Shown piece by piece: positions 21,885 to 32,707 of a stretch of DNA of 64,000 nucleotides. Each line of letters starts with the position of its first letter. Positions within the stretch are counted from its first letter, which is position 1. The notes below the pieces were generated by a model. It was given only the letters and a program-made list of their open reading frames with translations. It had not been told where the DNA came from and did no database searches. A program made the position numbers and the translations under genes. The DNA comes from Clusia tigrina (taxonomy: Eukaryota; Arthropoda; Insecta; Diptera; Clusiidae), in the NCBI GenBank assembly GCA_920105625.2, contig OV050032.1, positions 200,899,258-200,963,257 on the forward strand, written 5' to 3'.

Positions 21885-22705
21885 GGGGGATTTGTAGTTC
21901 AGAAGTTGTTCAGGAGTGGTTCAAAACAACTTCAGAAGTGGTTCAGAATTGGTCTAAAAGTGGTACAGAAGTTATTCAGAAATGGTTCAGAAGTACTGCA
22001 GAAGTGGTTCAGAGCTGGTTCAGAAGTGTTTTAGAACCCGCTCAGAACTGGTGCAGAAGTGGTTGAGAAATGGCTCAGAAATGGTTTAGAATGCATTCAA
22101 AAGTGGATCAGAAATGGTCCACAAATGGTTCAAAAGTTGTTCAGAACTAATTCAGAAGTGGTTCAGAAATGATTCAGAAATGATTCAGATGTGGTTCAGA
22201 AATTGTTAAGAAGGGTTTTGAGAACTGGTTCAGAACTGGTTCAGAAGTGTTTCAGAAGTAGTTCAGAAGTGTTTCATAACTGGTGAAGAACTGATTTAGA
22301 AGTAGTTCAGAAGGGATCCTGAAATGGTTCAGAAGTGTTTCAGATGTAGTTCAGAACTGATTCAGAAGTGGTTCAGAAATGGTTCACAAGTGTTTCAGAT
22401 GTAGTTCAGAACTGATTCAGAAGTGGTTCAGAAATGGTTCAGAAGTGTTTCAGATGTAATTCAGAACTGATTCAGAAGTGGTTCAGAAATGGTTCACAAG
22501 TGTTTCAGATGTACTTCAGAACTGATTCAGAAGTGGTTCAGAAATGGTTCAGAAGTTTTTCAGATGTAGTTCAGAACTGATTCAGAAGTGGTTCAGAAAT
22601 GGTTCAGAAGTGTGTCAGATGTAATTCAGAACTGATTCAGAAGTGGTTCAGAAATGGTTCAGAAGTGGTTCAGAAATGATTCAGAACTGATTCAGAGCTG
22701 GTTCA
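21885..22705 (+). repeat. 11-bp satellite with a 55-bp higher-order unit
   Basis: The monomer gttcagaartg (11 bp) fills about 820 bp. From about 22325 to 22660 five monomers form a 55-bp unit (gttcagaactg, attcagaagtg, gttcagaaatg, gttcagaagtg, tttcagatgta) repeated about six times. It starts about 45 bp past the polyadenylation signal of the 146-aa gene. Confidence 0.9.
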
Positions 22706-23593
22706 GAAGATTGCCAGTATGTCTCAACGAAATTAAAATACTAATATAGATTCAACATCGAGGAACATCGAACAATTTGTAACTATTGCCCTCCAATAGT
22801 TGCAAATTGCGTCATTCCTATGAACTTTTGGATCCGTCGAGAATATAAATCCGCAACTCCATCCAGGGATGACCAAATGAAACAAATTGTAGCTCCCCGC
22901 GCTCTGCACCACAATCGTTTCAATCTTATGTAGTTATGCAAGGATTTATCATATCCTTCGAAAAGTGTCCTCACCTCAATTTTCTGGTACATATTTCCGT
23001 CTCTGGCTCATAATTGCTGCTCTGCACAGAACTTACGTTTTGGTGGAGACCTCGAATTTACTTTTTAAGCACTTTTTGCTTTGGCAGGGGTCAATCATAC
23101 TCATCAGTGCCACTTCACTTATGGGCTGGTTAGTGAATAAGCGTAGCTTAATCACTGAGAGACTGCTGAAGGTCACTTAAGGTCACAGGCTTCTCCAAAT
23201 GCCCATGAACTGCTCGATATGCGGCCAATCAAATACATGCAGACACATCCACCAATGTGCATAGCAGAGCTTTTATGGCCTTTTTGTGGCTATGATGGCG
23301 CTCTGCAAGGACACACATGAAATTCTGGCTTCAGCTGCAAATGTCACTCACAGAGCAGCTCGAAGAACGAATGCTTCTTTGTATTTTTTATGTTTTTTGG
23401 CAAAATTTATTTCATTTATTGATAAATTTTGTTGTGATTCCGCAGTTTACTCACTCCCATAAAGCATTACACGACAACGTTGTATTTGAGAGATTTATGA
23501 CTCTGCATTCTGACGCTGGACTCCTTCCTGGCAAGGATGCTGAGAATGGCGAGGACGCTGCTGCAGTTAAACTTTTACGCTTGAGAAGGGGAA
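22706..23593. other. Intergenic, no gene identified
   Basis: Mixed-composition sequence with open frames of 60-98 codons and no recognisable motif. The minus-strand 69-codon frame at 22783-22992 is the least random-looking but was not assigned. Confidence 0.4.
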
Positions 23594-24144
23594 GGTTCAC
23601 GGCGTTCGGTTAGATTCGATCAGATTGAAGTGTCAGCGATAAACCCACTTCCGAACAATAATAGGCATGGGGTTTCTACCAAATCTCAACTCCTACCATA
23701 GATCAAAATTACTACTCTCTAACAATGAGCACACACTAGATATGTTATCGCCTATATAGTGGACCTGGAAATTACTGTGGACAACTCCTTGGTGTTATTC
23801 ATAGTATTACAGTACTCAGCAAAAATATGTGTACGTACATCATCTACTTCGTTCCCATGTCCAAATGAAGTTGGCAGAGCGATCGAGAAACCGATTTCTC
23901 CTATTTGGAAAATTTATACAATGGGAACTCAATACAAATGAATGGAACAGATAAAGTAACTCCAAATCGACTTTTCATATATTGAGAGTTTTTATAATGA
24001 AACTCAATATAAATGTATGCAGTTAAGAAAATACCTTAAAATGGAATTTTCCCATTGAAAATTTGTATAATAAATATATGGATCTCAGAAAATATCATAA
24101 TTATTATTATTATTATTATAGCTTGCACTACAATTAATTATAAT

Positions 24145-24300
24145 AAACTTAGCCGCCCTCTGTGGCTTCCTGGTAGGCATTATAGAGTCACACTCAAAGG
24201 GTCGCTGGTTCATATCCTCCCCCGTTCTTGGTCTCAAAACCAACCCCTTGCAGTCATAAGTAATTATGCTGTAAGGTATAACAATAATAATATAGTAAAC
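24145..24300 (+). mobile_element. tRNA-derived SINE (copy 1)
   Basis: Pol III box A-like tggcttcctggtagg at 24163-24177 and box B-like ggttcatatcc at 24207-24217, 44 bp apart, in a tRNA-like context, followed by a non-tRNA body and an aataataat tail at about 24282-24292. A functional tRNA is unlikely: no consistent cloverleaf acceptor pairing was found. Confidence 0.55.
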
Positions 24301-24580
24301 TATCAATTCCTCTAAATAAAGCGCTACTCTAATGGTGTCTGAAAACATTTCGTGCACACTGTAATTCACACACACTTTGAAGCCAAACACTTTGGCATAT
24401 ATTTGTACGAACAAATTGTAACTTCTAAAAAAATGTAAAAAAATTGTTTAATGGAATTTTGTTGTTTTGTGCACAAAATTTCTTTTATTTGGTTTTATTT
24501 AATAATATTTATTTGACGAATTTTTTTTTTGTTGAATTTTATTGAAACGAAATTTCCACTTACTCCCACTGTGTGCATAG

Positions 24581-24688
24581 ATGGCGCGCGACAACGAAGT
24601 GAACTCGGACAATTCCCCGTCACGAAGGTACTTTCTGCTCTTGTTCTTCTTCTTGTTGTGTTGGACGGAACTGTTCCCTTTTCTCTGA
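24581..24688 (+). CDS. Possible 35-aa hydrophobic micropeptide (copy 1)
   Basis: ATG 24581 to TGA 24688 encodes MARDNEVNSDNSPSRR followed by a strongly hydrophobic segment YFLLLFFFLLCW and ELFPFL. The context gcatagATGG is acceptable, and the frame is intact in both duplicate copies. It could be a tail-anchored peptide. It could also be the first exon of an unseen transcript, since cgaag|gtactt inside it is a possible donor. Weak support overall. Confidence 0.25.
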   Translation: MARDNEVNSDNSPSRRYFLLLFFFLLCWTELFPFL

Positions 24689-24869
24689 CGTTTGCGGTGT
24701 GGGGAAATTTTTGTGCTGTCAGTGGAATATTGGCACGAAAATTTTCATATAACGCAATCAGTCATCAACGTGCACCGAAAATATTGGTTATTTGAATTAA
24801 AACGTAATCATTTTGTATTTGTAATTGAATTGCTGCATCCCGAACGCAAGAAGAAAACGCAAAAACGGT

Positions 24870-25121
24870 ATGTTCCGCCTGCCACCACAAGTCAACCCGG
24901 ACGAGGAAAAGAAACGCGTCCGCGTGGACGTGCGGAACAATGTGATCATATTCGTAGTGCTTTGCGCAGCCATAAGACTCGGTAAGTAGCAGTAGCACCA
25001 CATCACCAACATGGATTTGCTTCCTAATTGATCGTGTGAGAAAATAGAACCATTGTTAACCGTCCTCCACCCTCCTCTCTCGTTTGCAGCTCCAGTTGTA
25101 ATCAACCACCTACGCGCCTAG
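24870..25121 (+). CDS. TOMM5-like small mitochondrial import subunit, copy 1
   Basis: Two exons, 24870-24981 and 25090-25121 (donor g|gtaagt, acceptor tttgcag, phase 1), encode a 47-residue protein ending at TAG. The N-terminus MFRLPPQVNPDEEKKRVR, then DVRNN, a hydrophobic helix IIFVVLCAAIRLAPVVI and a short polar end HLRA follow the plan of human TOMM5 (about 51 residues: MFR, acidic/basic helix, single membrane span, conserved R.AP/TP). TOMM5 is a tail-anchored subunit of the outer-membrane TOM complex. An initiator-like TCAGTC lies at about 24759, and AATAAA is at 25385-25390. The coding parts of this copy and copy 2 look identical. Orthology is inferred from pattern, not from a search. 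Confidence 0.6.
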
Positions 25122-26580
25122 CATACCAGCTGTAGCTGACATCCACTAAAGACTGCATTTTCAATTGGACTCAGCTTGGCCGGGAGTTGTTTGCGCTAAT
25201 TACAAATTATATAGTTTTAATGGTTATTTCTTAGAAACGTGTTACTGCAGGTACATGTGTAAGTTCCAGGCCTTGCATGTGATGGAGAACCTGTTAGCCG
25301 GGTTCAATTGGATTACATACATTTTGTGGCACTTATACATGCATCTGCAAGGGGGGTACATAATTAAATTAATTCGGAAATTTCAATAAAAAAATAAAAA
25401 ATTCCAACCCAAAAAACAATTGTTAATCAAGGAGCAAATGGAGAATGTTTTTAATGCAAATATCAAATGAAATTTCAGGTGTACTGCTGGTGGGACAGTC
25501 AGGAGCATATATGGTGGAGAAAAGGGCTTGACTAGAGAGCCGCTGAAGAAGTGGGCTAGATCGGAGAATCGCCGGAGAAGTGGGGTAGGCCAGAGAACCG
25601 CCGAAGGAGGTCTGTAAGCACTCGAGCATGGATAGCCATTGTATTAGAATGGGATTTGAAGAGGGTTCAGCATGTATGGTACTGTAATTGCTTCCTCGGG
25701 TGGCACACTATCTGCTCAGGCATTCGTCTCTAGTATAACATTACACGGAGCGATTAGTGAGCGTGGGAAGTGCTGAATAGTCAGGTAACAGTGCCGCAAG
25801 GGATAAGATTGTGTGTCTGGTCTAAGCAAGTGCACTTGCGTCATAATGCACAGTCGAAAACGGATTCATCAAACTTCCGTACGGCCAGCCAGGAGTCACG
25901 AATTCCTCGACATGCCCTAGAGCTACAATTGTGCCAAGTGTCTGTTTCGTTCCTTACAAAACAGCACCTTTTCTCAGTAGATGTACAGTGGTGTAAGTGT
26001 CTCTCATCAGAATACATGCTTAATTGGCACTACAGGCGAGGAGAAAGAGGAGTATGCCAAGGACTTCAGACCATCGACTAAGTGAAAAGCGGTGGAGAAC
26101 TGTCTTTTCCTCAATAGAAGCAATATTGCCCAGTGGGAGTGTCTGATCAGTATAAATGCTCAACTGGCACTATAAACATAGAGAAAGTGGAATTCGCTAG
26201 AGACTCCAGCCCATCAGCTAAGAGGAACGCAGTGGGTTAACTGCATGATGCCACTTTCATTCCGGCGTCTCTGCTACTTCAGAAGTAAATTGCGAGCGTC
26301 GTTCCAAAGTCGAATCCTACTGCACTCAACTGAAGTGATTCAAACACTCGGCCACCAGCCACTGATATCAAATGTTCAGCTCCCTTTTTTCAAGCCATAA
26401 GGTGGACCCACACAGTAAAAGGTGCAAAATCCCTTCCTTCAATATGATAGTGAGGTACAATGTTTCGTTATATTACTTACCACGCCTACTTTATTCATAA
26501 ATTTAGTATCTTAAGGCAAAGTAAGTCTAACTTGGAGTCCATTCTAAGAGCTACAGGACCCAATTAGCTCTAAGAGGGAC
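25122..26580. other. 3' flank of TOMM5-like copy 1, no other gene seen
   Basis: Duplicated non-coding sequence. The phrase agtgggctagatcggagaatcgccg at about 25550-25610 is locally repeated. No reading frame has recognisable content. Confidence 0.45.
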
Positions 26581-26850
26581 ATGGTCAAATTATAAATTAA
26601 CTCTGAACGGAGGTCTGAGAACTAGATGGGCAAATGAACTCTGAACGGAGGTCTGAGAACTAGATGGGCAAATGAACTCTGAAAGGGGCATGGCCAAATT
26701 AGAAATGAAGTCTGAAATGAGCTGTGAAAGGGAAATGGACAAATGATATCTGAGAGGGACAGGGTTAAATTATCTCTGAGAGGAACAGGGTTAAATTATC
26801 GCTGAGACTGATTTGGTCAAATTAACTCTGAGAAGTATATGGTCAAATGA
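26575..26850 (+). repeat. Degenerate tandem repeat aactctgarag...gggcaaatga
   Basis: Units of about 40-46 bp built on aactctga(a/g)..gggacatggtcaaatta. Two adjacent near-identical copies of aactctgaacggaggtctgag...gggcaaatg at 26609-26675 account for the length difference from copy 2. Confidence 0.7.
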
Positions 26851-27224
26851 ACTAGACTTCTTGACGCACCTTACAAATGATGGTAGCTTTTCCAATAAGA
26901 AACAATGATTTCATAACAGTTGAGGTTGATTTCAGAGCTAATGCGTGAAATGGGTTTGTTCTTCACGGCTTGTGTAATGGGAGAAGATTTATATTATGCC
27001 CAAAACCATTGTCAGGACTGAAACACCTCTCAGAGATAGCACGATTTGTGTTTTGCATATGAAAGCTTCCTTAAGAGATGAAACTGTGAAAGCATCTCCT
27101 CTTTTCCAATATTTTGTGGCTACGTTTAACAATCTGGGTGAAGTGCTCATCGCTGGCCAACTTCGAATGGATACAGACAGAAGCTGGAAAGGTCCCTGCT
27201 CTGGATAAAATTCCCCTCTCTGTA

Positions 27225-29010
27225 TACAGGGCATGAAAGGCAATCGCATCGTTTCCGGATTCAGACACGATGTGCTTCCAGCTGTACGCGCCCAGAACCC
27301 AGGCATTGACACATCAGGCTGGCGTATTCTGGCACACAAGGGGAAAGAACAGAGAAAACAAAGAACGTCTAAACCTGTTCTTTGGGGGGATTACATTCCA
27401 TATCTTCCCAAACAAATAATCTAGGCGCGTCTACTGGTGTATAACACAGATTAATTTGCAGCATTCAAAAGTCGCTTCTGCTCTCTTTAGTAGACGGCTT
27501 TCTCGCCTGCATACAGTCCCTTATATACCTACTATTCAGGAGCCATGGGTACATAAAGGACCTCTATGTGGACTTGGGGGGTTAAGGGCGGCAAAGACCC
27601 TTTATGACAAGAGTTCCAGTAGGCCAATAACCAGTCTTATAGTGTCCTCTCATCTGGAAGTAGCCGGCCTAAATCAACTCTGTTGCCAAGACCTGGTACC
27701 TGATAGAGTGAGGTACAAAAGTATTCAAGGAAGGGCGGACATCGTGATTGCTTCTGCTTATTTTCCCTATGACGCCCTTCTGCCACCGCCACTAGGGCGT
27801 TGGAGGAATTGGTGGAGTTCTGTGAGGAAAGACATCTGTGGCTTGTCTGTTGTGAAGCTAATGCCCAGCATACCATCTGGGGAAGTAGTAAATGCAATAG
27901 GCGCGGTCTCCTGCTTTTCGATTATGTCGTTTCCTCCACCCTAGATATTCAAAACAAGGGCTGTCAACCTGCCTTTGTCACAGCTAGGAGGGAGGAGGTA
28001 GTAGACATTACTCTATCCAATAATTTGTCGGAATGGTCGTTTATAAACTGGAGTGTCCTGAATGAAGACTCATAGGACCACAGGTACATTGAGTTCAGGT
28101 GAGGTGAGAGGATCTTACAGCCATTACCCTCTAGCAACATAATGAAAATGGACTGGAGTAAATTTAGGGAAGTATTGCGGGGTAACATTGAAATCCCAAC
28201 AAAATTACGCAACGAGCGAGATGTCGAGGCGGCGGTCAACACATCGCTCGATGTCAGCTTTGCTTCTATCTGTCCGTCTCGTCGTCCTCTCAACCGGACT
28301 CCAGTACCTTGGTGGAACCAAGATGAGTTGCGAAAGGAAGCGAGGCAATTGCTTAACAGGGCGATGAAGACAAATCTTGAACCTGGTAGTGGAACCGAAA
28401 TCGAATATCGCAGATGGAATTTAAGAAAATCATTCGGACATCGAAAAGGTCTTCTTTTAAAGATTTTCGCAGCATTATCGAATCACTGCCTAGATTAGTT
28501 AAGGTTCTTCAGAAGGATCGCTCTCTTGATTTGGGGTGGCTTAGGAAACCTGTTGGTATTTCTTGAAGACATTGTAGGGCACTGACATGGATACTGGTTT
28601 CCTTTCTACGCCAATTGACTTAATGCCCGCGTGTCCTATAACAGAAAGGGGGTACTGTATACAAATTCCAGAGGTTCATTTGTGGTTTGATCCTACGACT
28701 GAGCCTGATAGGCAGTGCTGTCTTATTTTCACTGACGGCTCCAAAACGGGTTCTGGGGTTTTCGTGGAACTCAACGGTGTCCAACTCCATTAGGCCCTTG
28801 GTTGTCATGCTTCTGTATTTCACGCGGAAGTTTATGCCATTCTAAGGGCGGTGGAATACGTGGTGGAAAACAGATGCCGTAGCAGAAGAATTTGTGTTTG
28901 CAGTGACAGTCAGGCTGGATTGAAGGCCTTACTCAGCCCCCTTGCCACTTCCAAGTTGGTGCTGTTGTGTAAATCCATATTGAATTATGTAGGAAAGCAT
29001 AACAGTCTGT
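27225..29010 (+). pseudogene. LINE relic: ORF1 tail, endonuclease and RNase H, with reverse transcriptase missing
   Basis: About 27290-27340 encodes NPGIDTSGWRILAHK, like the conserved ORF1 segment of I-clade fly LINEs. From 27456, in several frames, comes an AP-type endonuclease: IQEPWVHKG (catalytic E), GRADIVIASAYFPYD, ANAQHTIWGSS, and DHRYIEF at about 28075. Then MDWSKFREVL and TPVPWWNQDELRKEA (28142-28400) and LGWLRKP follow, which normally precede the reverse transcriptase. At about 28570 the sequence jumps to the pre-RNase H region and LIFTDGSKTGSG, FHAEVYAILRAVEYV and CSDSQAGLKAL (28725-28940). No YXDD reverse transcriptase is present, so about 2 kb was lost internally. Frameshifts at about 27800 and stops show it is dead. 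Confidence 0.75.
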
Positions 29011-29129
29011 TTGCTAACAAGGGTTCCAGAACACCCACACACTCCGGTCACGCTAAGAATATCTTTCGCCACACAGCTCTCTAACAAAAGCTCCTCTAAA
29101 ATTACCACTTTAATATCCCTATAAATAAT

Positions 29130-29525
29130 TCTTGATGATTCCATATTACCCTTGCGAGATGCGACATTTTGCTCTTGGAGTAACTTAGCGACAATCTTTT
29201 TATTCTCTCTCCGTTCAACGCGTTGAGTACGGTCCGGAATTTCAGCAGTCGGTTTGAAAATTGTAGGCACCTCGCCGCGGTTCAACAATCCCAAGTAGTG
29301 AGACGTAGAAGAAGTTTCACTAATACGAAATCAATTTCAATAATATATATTTTTCCCATTCGATATTTCAATCTATTTGCAAAGTCATCACTTGTGAAAT
29401 GCTCCATGCAAATGAGGCTAGTCTTCGGATTAAGAACGTTTTCTGGTTCCGTCAGAATCTTGTCCAATTTTTCGAAACAGCCGCATCGGTCGGAAAGGAG
29501 AAAAAACTGCACTCCGATGCTTTAT
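29130..29525 (-). pseudogene. THAP-domain protein relic
   Basis: Reading minus from about 29525, fragments in shifting frames give FFSFPTDAAV, NWTKIL-like, then NPKTSLICMEHFTSDDFANRLKYRMG (C..HF..DDF, the second half of a C2CH zinc site) and finally EVPTIFKP, matching the AVPTIF box that closes THAP domains. Between these the frame changes at least once, so it is broken. THAP domains occur in P-element-type transposases and in cellular DNA-binding proteins; which one this came from cannot be told. Confidence 0.55.
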
Positions 29526-29792
29526 TTTCATTTCCATTTTAACATCGTGCTACCGCTCATCTCATTTTAAAGAATTGTCCCTTTTATCATTATTTATTGA
29601 AGTATTTATTAAGAATACATAATATGCACTATGTATCTATTATCTTTTGGGCTGCCGTGACGTTAGACCCCATCAGCTGATTGTTAAACTCGCTCAGAAA
29701 AAAATGACAGACCTGCACAATGCGCAAACTTCTTCTCTACCTCTCTTGGGGCCATGATGTCTGACACACCATGGTGAAGTCATCCCAGGGAG
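29526..29792. other. Spacer between THAP relic and duplication copy 2
   Basis: No feature recognised. Confidence 0.4.
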
Positions 29793-30035
29793 GGTTCACG
29801 GCGTTCGGTTAGATTCGATCAGATTGAAGTGTCAGCGATAAACCCACTTCGGAACAATAATAGTCATGGGGTTTCTACCAAATCTCAGCTCCTACCATAG
29901 ATCAAAATTACTACTCTCTAACAATGAACACACACTAGATATGTTATCGCCTATATAGTGGACCTGGAAATTACTGTGGACAACTCCTTGGTGTTATTCA
30001 TAGTATTACAGTACTCAGCACAAATATGTGTACGT

Positions 30036-31017
30036 TGTTACCGCACCACTAGAATGATGCAGTGTGGTGACCACGGCTAGCTCACCGCAATGGTCGTGGT
30101 CCTTAACCCGCCACACTGCATCGGGTGGGGCAACACTACAAAAAAAAACTTCAACTCACCAGGTTTCCCAGCATCCTCCGCTACGTCGACAAGCGAGCCC
30201 GCCCCATATTGACCGCCTTAGCCTAACATTTTTAACATAAAATTAAACATAACTACACATTTTACTTAAATGAATAACATACATATACTCGAGTACTTAA
30301 TAACTTAAATAAATATTTACTTATCTCTAGGGGCGGGCGGCAGCCTCCTTTTTCCTTCCCGACCTCTGCTACACGACCTTTAAATATGAGCGAGCTCAAC
30401 TCGAAAAAGCAGCTTAATTACGATTATAACTCATGGAGCATATAATTTATACCACAAATAACGATTCTGTGCAATTTGCGTGGCGAATTATAACTCAAAG
30501 AAACGATATTATTCGAGGCCAACGAAATTTGACCTACACTGACCGTGCCACTAATACAGAGGACGTCCACGTTCTGCTCTGCTTTGAATCTTTATTTTTG
30601 AAAATAACTTTCACTTCATTTATTATAAGAATAGAAACACTATTTTTACACTATTGTAGTTATGCTGCGACAATTTTCTATTGATTCAACTAAAATACGC
30701 TACTAACAAACAATCGCCGGACCACGGACGAGACGACTCTTTCTGCCAATACCACCGACACGAACTAAAAAACATCCTATCTTCATTTTCCTCGGCCTCT
30801 TCCGCTATTCCATCAGTGACCGCTCCAGCGGTCGAGGCGGTCAGTCACCTTTTTTTCAAATTTCTACCATTCTGAGGCAGCGCCATCTGTACCTCAGAAT
30901 CTGGTAGGTTTCAGCCTGGCCGCATTCACCAGCAAAGCGGACAAGTGGAAGGAACAACAGAAGGAGGGGAGCAAAACAACCCTACACACGGTGGACGCCA
31001 AAACAACGATCGCAACA
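30036..31017 (-). repeat. LTR (3' LTR in element orientation)
   Basis: 982 bp; appears base-for-base identical to 33424-34405. Reading minus, a TATAAAT lies at 30445-30451. Confidence 0.9.
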
Positions 31018-31696
31018 AAACACACGGGTTGCCAGGAGCACTATAAACTCCGCCGGAACACGGATGGAAGCGTCGATCAGCACTTAATGCTCTACCCTGA
31101 GCTAGCCGGGCAACTATACCTACATAAACCTAAACATATAAACTAATAATACTTCCTTTACAGAACCACCACACTGAGGAAGATTACGGATCCCAACACC
31201 TAATTGCACGGTAATTATTCACAACACAAAATTTCCTAATCTAACTCTATACTTATTTTGTCTTCCCAGCCATTCGACTCGAAGAATCACCTTCACCACT
31301 CTACTCACTAATAAACGCTAACCTATACACCTATCCTCTACCGTATAAACAGGAACATTTTTATTTATTTTACCTTAAAAAAAAAACACATAGTAATCAA
31401 TTCTAATTTCAGATTTTTAACTCAGATTACCTCTAGACCAACGAAGCTGATTTTGGGAGTAAGTTCTTTTATATGTATTATATAATCCATAATTCCCTAT
31501 GATTAACTTTCCTCCACCTCCTTACTAACTATTGCTACTTCACGTACCACAGGCGCCAACGTGAGCTACGCCCACAACCCCGAGATTAAGAGTCGCGTGC
31601 TCTTCACGGTTTAGATTCTTAGCGTGGAATAATCCCAACATCTCCCCACGCAAATTTTCCAGTAGGTCCTAGAAGTGCCACAAGGCCTTCACCAAT
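31018..31696 (-). other. LTR element interior downstream of its ORF
   Basis: Non-coding as far as I can see. Reading minus, a short phrase ALVALLGPTGKFAWGDVGI follows the ORF stop in frame-shifted form and then runs into stops. No pol motif. Confidence 0.5.
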
Positions 31697-32707
31697 TTAA
31701 CCTATGGTTTTAACCCTTTCTAACCACTTCCCCCTATCGAACACAAGATTCTGCAACCCAAAAACGCGATCTACTGCTCCTCGCAATTTCTTAATAATTC
31801 GAATATAATTTAAGTTTTTGCCAGTACAATTGCTTCTGTCGAAGTATGTCGGCTGATCTGTAAGTAGTACAGTTGGACAAACAGTTGCAATCAATTTAGG
31901 TTCATTCCCTATATTCACATCATTTCTATATGATGCCCCTTCGGAATGTTTTGTCTTTGATCCATTCGATGGTATACTGCTTTTATCTGCTGCAACAGCA
32001 CCATTACTGTCTGAAACTAAAGATAAAGATCTACCAGCAGATTTTATGGAGTCACTTTGACTAGTGGTTTCTGTACTCTGTTCACTATGGTCACTAAGGC
32101 TCATATTTTGTGAGAGGGGAGCTCCTACTAAATCGTTAACAAACATATCTATTGAGTCCAAAGAAGATAAATTTTCGCAACTATTTCTTAATTTTGCGTT
32201 ACACGCTTCAGACATAATACTACCATCAACAGAATTATCGTCTAACAATATCTCAAAAATATCTTGATCTATTGAGGCCAAGTCCTCATCGTCCTGACTT
32301 GTTGGTATATTGTCCAAAACTTCCTCTTCACAACTTAAATTATAAATGGTAGTACTTTCCTCTTCAAAACTAACATGTGAGTTGCCACTTCCCCTAACTT
32401 CTTCCCAGTTTTCAACTACTTTATTTTGGGGCTCCTTATCCAACTCTGCAGCTGCTAGGCTACTTTCCTGCGCCGGTGATTGCTGCATGGGTCTCATTGC
32501 ATCACTAATGAGCTTCATCAGCTCTAAATGGTTCGCACGGACCGTTTCCCTTATCTTTCCAAACTCCACCTTCATCGCCGCCCGATAACTATTTTCACTC
32601 TCTAATATCAATAAGTTCACGGCTGACCGATATTGACTTGGTAGTGCTGATGGCCTAGCGCCGTATTCCCCGTATTCCGCTGACATGTTTACTTTAAAAA
32701 AAACCAA
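31697..32707 (-). CDS. LTR-element ORF, 336 aa, possible Gag
   Basis: The sole long frame of the element, starting MVFFKVNMSAEYGEYG (the internal M at residue 8 is an equally plausible start). Residues 20-75 look helical (YRSAVNLLILESENSYRAAM...ELMKLISDAM). Residues 90-250 are acidic and serine-rich with low complexity, and the C-terminal 60 residues are basic (YIRIIKKLRGAVDRVFG ... DRGKWLERVK). No zinc knuckle, protease or polymerase motif is present. Position after the primer-binding site and leader suggests a Gag or Gag-derived protein, but sequence alone does not prove it. Confidence 0.6.
   Translation of the reverse strand: MVFFKVNMSAEYGEYGARPSALPSQYRSAVNLLILESENSYRAAMKVEFGKIRETVRANHLELMKLISDAMRPMQQSPAQESSLAAAELDKEPQNKVVENWEEVRGSGNSHVSFEEESTTIYNLSCEEEVLDNIPTSQDDEDLASIDQDIFEILLDDNSVDGSIMSEACNAKLRNSCENLSSLDSIDMFVNDLVGAPLSQNMSLSDHSEQSTETTSQSDSIKSAGRSLSLVSDSNGAVAADKSSIPSNGSKTKHSEGASYRNDVNIGNEPKLIATVCPTVLLTDQPTYFDRSNCTGKNLNYIRIIKKLRGAVDRVFGLQNLVFDRGKWLERVKTIG

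Larger units (their letters stand above)
23594..27070 (+). repeat. Segmental duplication, copy 1 (uninterrupted)
   Basis: Starts ggttcacggcgttcggttag and matches 29793-30035 (offset 6199) and then 34406-about 37610 (offset 10570) with few differences, for example 24206 t/a and 24379 t/c. Near 26600 copy 1 has one extra about 46-bp unit (aactctgaacggaggtctgag...), so the offset changes to about 10530. Similarity fades after about 27070. It carries a SINE and a TOMM5-like gene. It also retains the uninterrupted target site of the LTR element found in copy 2. Confidence 0.9.

Noticed and set aside
22783..22992. Minus-strand 69-codon ORF as a receptor or transposase fragment
   Set aside because: No motif could be named with confidence.
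24150..24225. True tRNA gene
   Set aside because: Box A and B present but no consistent acceptor stem or standard anticodon loop; better read as a SINE head.
27456..27944. 162-codon + ORF as an independent gene
   Set aside because: It is the endonuclease part of a frameshifted LINE (IQEPW, DIVIASAYFPYD).
31018..31040. Primer-binding site next to the left LTR (plus orientation)
   Set aside because: The sequence aaacacacgggttgcc does not start with TGG or resemble a tRNA 3' end, whereas the right LTR has TGGCGCCCAATTT on the minus strand; the element is therefore minus.
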